This document shows positions 60,592 to 64,000 of a stretch of DNA of 64,000 bases, in pieces. The stretch lies in NCBI GenBank assembly GCA_947427095.1, contig CANEGO010000001.1, positions 62,001 to 126,000 on the forward strand, written 5' to 3'. Below the pieces are notes generated by a model. That model ran no database searches. It worked only from the letters and a program-made list of their open reading frames with translations, and had not been told where the DNA came from. Position 1 is the first letter of the stretch. Every line of letters starts with the position of its first letter. The position numbers and the translations under genes were made by a program. This DNA is from an uncultured Clostridium sp. Its GTDB lineage: Bacteria; Bacillota_I; Bacilli_A; RF39; UBA660.

Positions 60592-61942
60592 TGTTAAGCT
60601 CCTTTATTACTAACTTTAGCAAACTAGAAGGTACGTTATTATCTTCGTTAATATTACTAAGCAAATTATAACGTGGTTCTTCTACATTATAATTTTCATT
60701 ATAATACTTAAGCAAATAAGGTAAATTACCATTACTTTTTTTAATTAGATTATTAACCGTAAAATTAACCTCTTCTATTGTACCAACACACTCAAATGGT
60801 TTACTTTCTGTTTTACCAAGTAACTCTAAAAAATAGTTTAACATTTCTTTTTTATCCAGCAAATTTTCGCCGAATATCTTAATCATCTCATCTTGATTAA
60901 CAAAGTTGCTCATTAATAGGTATATAAATAAACATTTAGCGCAAGTTAAGCACCATCCATCTGTTTTACCAATGTTTTTTCTTTTTCCCCCGTTATTGCA
61001 ACTGATAAAATGATTAAAATATTTTGGATATTTAGTAAATATTTTCATTATTTCAAGTTCACTAAGTGGTCTTAAAAGAGAAAAATATTCTACTTTATCC
61101 GTTAAATATTTACTAGTAAAACTTCTAAAATCATTTTCAAATTCTAAACTTTTAGAGTACTGGTGATTAATACTTGTTCCCATAACACTTGATTCATTAG
61201 CGGAAGCTTCATTTGATAGTACAACGCATCTTATACCATTAACATAAGCGGTTAAATAAGAAATAAAAGCAATACAACTTGATATTGGAGTATGGCCATT
61301 TAAAAAGCCTCTCTTATTTAAATCTATTATTTTTTTATCAAATAATCTTTCTACGTTTATAATGTCTTTATCTTCTATTCCTGCTTTATTAGCACCATCA
61401 AAACATACTTTTCTATTATTTATTATAAAAGCTTTTTTATTTGGTATATCCTTTAATATTTCAAGTGATGTAAGAGAGTCCTTACCCCCACCTACCGCGA
61501 TTAAATATCCATCGTAAACTTTATTATCAGTCTTTTTTACCAAATCTTTACCATGACTTTCTATACTAACAAAATCATTTATATCAGCTTTTATTTTATT
61601 TACGTAAAAAAACTCACCTAACCCGTTATAAATAAGTTTTTTTACCCATTTTGATTGTTCCTCGTTTAAAGATCCACACTCAATTATTATTTTAGGTGAA
61701 CAAGTAGCCTTCCAATAACTTGGAATTTCTGCTAAACCAGCACTAAATATAATATTATTTAATAGCTCTTTATCATAATTACTTTCATTAGATTTAGGCA
61801 CTCTTAAAGTAGGATTAAACCTGACTAATCCTTTTATTTCAAAATCATAAGTAATAAATAGTTCTTCTTTTTTATCGTCTATTTCAAACCCATGATAATA
61901 AAATAATGGGTAATCATTTCTTAACTCATTAAATTTATCCAT
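60581..61942 (-). CDS. murL: UDP-MurNAc-L-Ala-L-Glu epimerase
   Basis: A 453-residue MurL-like enzyme. It has a PP-loop adenylation site (YLIAVGGGKDSLTSLEIL), the block CVVLSNEASANESSV, and a C-terminal cysteine cluster (CNNGGKRKNIG, GWCLTCAKCLF). MurL, described in Xanthomonas, epimerises the terminal L-glutamate of UDP-MurNAc-L-Ala-L-Glu using ATP and so replaces glutamate racemase. Location directly before a MurD ligase, with overlapping stop and start, strongly supports this. The ATG at 61942 follows GGAGTTGGTAAA; the open frame from 61987 has no ribosome site. Confidence 0.9.
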   Translation of the reverse strand: MDKFNELRNDYPLFYYHGFEIDDKKEELFITYDFEIKGLVRFNPTLRVPKSNESNYDKELLNNIIFSAGLAEIPSYWKATCSPKIIIECGSLNEEQSKWVKKLIYNGLGEFFYVNKIKADINDFVSIESHGKDLVKKTDNKVYDGYLIAVGGGKDSLTSLEILKDIPNKKAFIINNRKVCFDGANKAGIEDKDIINVERLFDKKIIDLNKRGFLNGHTPISSCIAFISYLTAYVNGIRCVVLSNEASANESSVMGTSINHQYSKSLEFENDFRSFTSKYLTDKVEYFSLLRPLSELEIMKIFTKYPKYFNHFISCNNGGKRKNIGKTDGWCLTCAKCLFIYLLMSNFVNQDEMIKIFGENLLDKKEMLNYFLELLGKTESKPFECVGTIEEVNFTVNNLIKKSNGNLPYLLKYYNENYNVEEPRYNLLSNINEDNNVPSSLLKLVIKELNNDK

Positions 61943-62046
61943 TTTACCAACTCCATAAAAATTACTTAATAATAAAAAGTAATACATTCTATAACTAATT
62001 ATAGCACAATATTACTTTTTTAAATAACAACATTATAATTTATAAT

Positions 62047-63396
62047 CTATTTTAAAACGTCATACATCATACCTTTATAATATTTCCATGCTAGAATTCT
62101 AAATACCATCTTATCTATTGTTTGCTCACTTAAATTACCATTTTCTAAATACTCTTTTACACTTTTTATTGAATTTTCATAATCAGTTACAATAAGCATA
62201 TCATTACCAGCCTTTATTGCCCTTATTACAGCATTAGTGTCATTTACCGCACCCATTTCTAAATCATCAGTAATTATTATTCCCGTAAAAGAAAGTTCAT
62301 TTCTAAGTACGTTATGGGTACTTGCAGATAAAGATGATGGATTTTCTGTATCTAAAGCTGGCACGATTGTGTGAGAAACTAAGACAGCTTCTGCCCCTGC
62401 CTTGATACCTGCTCTAAAAGGAGGAATATCATCTTCCATTATTTTAGAATAAGTCCTGTTGTCTGTTGCAGATGTTTGATGCGTATCGGCATTATCACCG
62501 TATCCTGGAAAATGTTTTAAAGTGTATGATACTTTTGAATTCTTACTTGCTTCAATTACCGTTTTAGCGTAAGTCGAAGTAACAGAAGTATCTTCTTTTA
62601 TGGTTCTATCATACATGTAGCTATCTGGATCAGTTGCAACATCAACGACTGGAGCTAAGTTAACGTTTATTCCTAAATCTTCTAAAACTTTACTTTTTTC
62701 TATAGTATCTTCTTTAATAGCTTCCATACCTCCAGCATTATATAATTCTGATGAAGATTTAAAAGGAGTAGAAACCAAATTAGGATTACCACTAATTCTA
62801 GTTACTTTACCACCTTCTTCATCAGTAGCTATTATAAGTGGAATCTTTGATGCATCTTGAAATTCATTTATCATGTCTACTACCTCTTTTTTCGTTTTGC
62901 CATCAAAATTCCTTTTAAATAATACATATCCCCCAAATTTGTATTTCTCTAAATCTGTTATCTTATTTTGTTCTGGAACCCTAACTAAAAATATTTGCCC
63001 TATTTTTTCATCAAGTGACATTGTTTTCATCTTGTTATAAGCCATCTGATAAAATTGGCTAAATATACCATTATCATTCCATGAATTAAAAACATCAGAA
63101 TCATCATAGGCAGTGTAACTTATTACCTTAGCCGTTTGTTTTTCTTTATTTTTATTAAGCTTACCATTATATTTAACGTTAACCGTTGCACCTAATTCAG
63201 CACCAAGTGTTTCACCCATAAACGTGTATATGACGTTATCTTTATCCATAACCGTCACCGAATCATTTGATACTTCCATAACCGTTGCTTTCATACTAGA
63301 GGCTTTAAGAGTTGTATCATTATCAATACTAACTAAAATAGTGGTTATTATAACAGCAAAAACCATTAACAAACCAATCATTATTTTCTTATTCAT
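62047..63396 (-). CDS. Glycoside hydrolase family 3, NagZ-like beta-N-acetylhexosaminidase
   Basis: A 449-residue exported enzyme. An N-terminal signal anchor (IMIGLLMVFAVIITTILV) has no lipobox Cys. About 75 residues of a beta-like domain follow, then the GH3 barrel. Substrate and catalytic motifs are IIATDEEGGKVTRI, NLAPVVDVATDP, KHFPGYGDNADTHQ (His/Asp acid-base pair typical of NagZ) and FTGIIITDDLEMGAV (nucleophile Asp). It likely trims GlcNAc from wall fragments outside the cell, next to wall-synthesis genes. The start follows GTGAAAGGATATGAAAA. Confidence 0.9.
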   Translation of the reverse strand: MNKKIMIGLLMVFAVIITTILVSIDNDTTLKASSMKATVMEVSNDSVTVMDKDNVIYTFMGETLGAELGATVNVKYNGKLNKNKEKQTAKVISYTAYDDSDVFNSWNDNGIFSQFYQMAYNKMKTMSLDEKIGQIFLVRVPEQNKITDLEKYKFGGYVLFKRNFDGKTKKEVVDMINEFQDASKIPLIIATDEEGGKVTRISGNPNLVSTPFKSSSELYNAGGMEAIKEDTIEKSKVLEDLGINVNLAPVVDVATDPDSYMYDRTIKEDTSVTSTYAKTVIEASKNSKVSYTLKHFPGYGDNADTHQTSATDNRTYSKIMEDDIPPFRAGIKAGAEAVLVSHTIVPALDTENPSSLSASTHNVLRNELSFTGIIITDDLEMGAVNDTNAVIRAIKAGNDMLIVTDYENSIKSVKEYLENGNLSEQTIDKMVFRILAWKYYKGMMYDVLK

Positions 63397-63450
63397 TTTT
63401 CATATCCTTTCACTTTATACTAAATAATATGAAAAAAAATTTATTTTATT

Positions 63451-64000
63451 TTAATTAGCTTGATTTTTTTTATTTTTCCCACTAAATACCTTCTTTAAAT
63501 AACATTTACCGCACAATGGAACGTATTTAACATTTCTATTAACCTCATCAATAACAAGCTCTTGGCCTTCGGTAATAAACTTTCCATCTACCATTCTTGC
63601 ATTAAACCTAGCCTTTGTACCACACTTGCATATTGTTTCAAGTTCTTTAAACTTATCTGCGAGTTCAAATAGCCTTTTTGAACCCTCAAAAAATTCAGAT
63701 TTAAAGTTAGTTTTAAGGCCAAAACAAATTACTGATATATTCATTTTTTTTGATATATACCATAAATCTTCTACCTGCTTAGTGGTTAAAAACTGTGCTT
63801 CATCTACTAAAATAGCATTTTTATCTTCTATCATGCCAATATATTTTGGATCAAGCAAACTTTCGGTTTTTTCTAACTTTATTTGTATTTTCCTCTTTGG
63901 TCCAATTCTTGAAACTAAATAATCACCACCTTTTGTATCAACAACTGATTTTACTAGTAATACTTTTTTACCATTTTCTTCGTAATTATAAGCCATTTGT
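63451..64000 (-). CDS. tdk: Thymidine kinase (partial, N-terminus outside window)
   Basis: The C-terminal about 183 residues of a type II thymidine kinase, which phosphorylates thymidine to dTMP for salvage. The Walker B-like NAILVDEAQFL and the following LWYISKKMNISVICFGLKT are present. Zinc cysteines appear in TICKCGTKARF and PLCGKCYLKK. The Walker A loop that begins the enzyme is missing, so the gene continues beyond the right edge. The in-frame ATG near the edge is an internal Met, not the start. It ends in a short basic tail. Confidence 0.93.
   Translation of the reverse strand, partial: QMAYNYEENGKKVLLVKSVVDTKGGDYLVSRIGPKRKIQIKLEKTESLLDPKYIGMIEDKNAILVDEAQFLTTKQVEDLWYISKKMNISVICFGLKTNFKSEFFEGSKRLFELADKFKELETICKCGTKARFNARMVDGKFITEGQELVIDEVNRNVKYVPLCGKCYLKKVFSGKNKKNQAN

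Noticed and set aside
1..64000. tRNA or rRNA genes, CRISPR arrays, prophage and complete insertion sequences
   Set aside because: I saw no tRNA-like T-arm/acceptor pattern, no spaced short repeats, no phage structural genes and no full transposase. A covariance-model scan would be decisive.

Overview
The window is AT-rich DNA of a Gram-positive bacterium of the Bacilli/Erysipelotrichia-Mollicutes side of the Firmicutes, most likely an uncultured, anaerobic, gut-type lineage. That placement is inference. The evidence is AddAB, TyrS with a T-box leader, a YlbF/YmcA-family gene beside miaB, SpoVS and RNase J typical of Bacilli, plus an anaerobe's metabolism (pyruvate:ferredoxin oxidoreductase, pyruvate phosphate dikinase, rubrerythrin with a PerR-type repressor). 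The code is standard: TAA, TAG (end of def) and TGA (end of the pseudouridine synthase at 16471) all act as stops. Nearly every gene is on the minus strand. The only plus-strand genes are two HipA-like kinases and one candidate antisense RNA. Most starts follow a GGAGG, AAGGTGAT or GGTGGTGA ribosome site, and several longer open frames begin inside that site, so I moved their starts downstream.

Layout, low to high coordinates: addA (cut by the left edge) and addB; a nonsense-mutated exported protein; ppdK; a XerC/D recombinase; two related unknown proteins; a GtrA protein; a YefM-YoeB toxin-antitoxin pair with an inverted-repeat operator; spoVS; a coiled-coil protein and other unknowns; RNA-modification genes (two RluA-family synthases, a SAM methyltransferase); a candidate type I toxin-antitoxin locus (18.8-19.1 kb); GDPD, Spx/ArsC-like, perR-rubrerythrin, an AI-2E-type permease, CorA, peptide deformylase, a histidine phosphatase and adenosine deaminase; a MarR-controlled heterodimeric ABC exporter; an amidoligase operon with two paralogous membrane proteins (31.1-33.9 kb); a hydrolase, an SDR, a C39-like peptidase, an RlmCD-type methyltransferase and PFOR; the kinase/sigma-factor island (42.5-48.7 kb); typA, a degenerate RNase J, two exported proteins sharing a duplicated leader, tyrS with its T-box, a YmcA-like gene with miaB; and a wall-precursor block of murD (MurD2-type), murL and an NagZ-like enzyme, then tdk (cut by the right edge).

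The most unusual content is regulatory. Two minus-strand promoters each carry a 9-10 nt poly-G tract between the -35 and -10 boxes, in near-identical settings. This is the design of phase-variable promoters. One drives the amidoligase/membrane-protein operon. The other drives a 1264-residue protein combining a complete sigma-70 factor, three further region-4-like helix-turn-helix segments and TPR repeats. That giant sigma gene sits between two paralogous HipA-like kinase genes on the opposite strand. Each kinase gene converges with its neighbour on the same perfect 12-bp hairpin, which also encodes the last residues of both proteins. I read this as a candidate ON/OFF regulatory system, with the amidoligase operon as a possible second member of the same class. 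A second novel candidate is the convergent small-RNA pair at 18.8-19.1 kb. It encodes a 26-residue hydrophobic peptide facing a short RNA with a near-consensus promoter, shares a bidirectional terminator, and has the same 5' stem-loop at the start of both transcripts.
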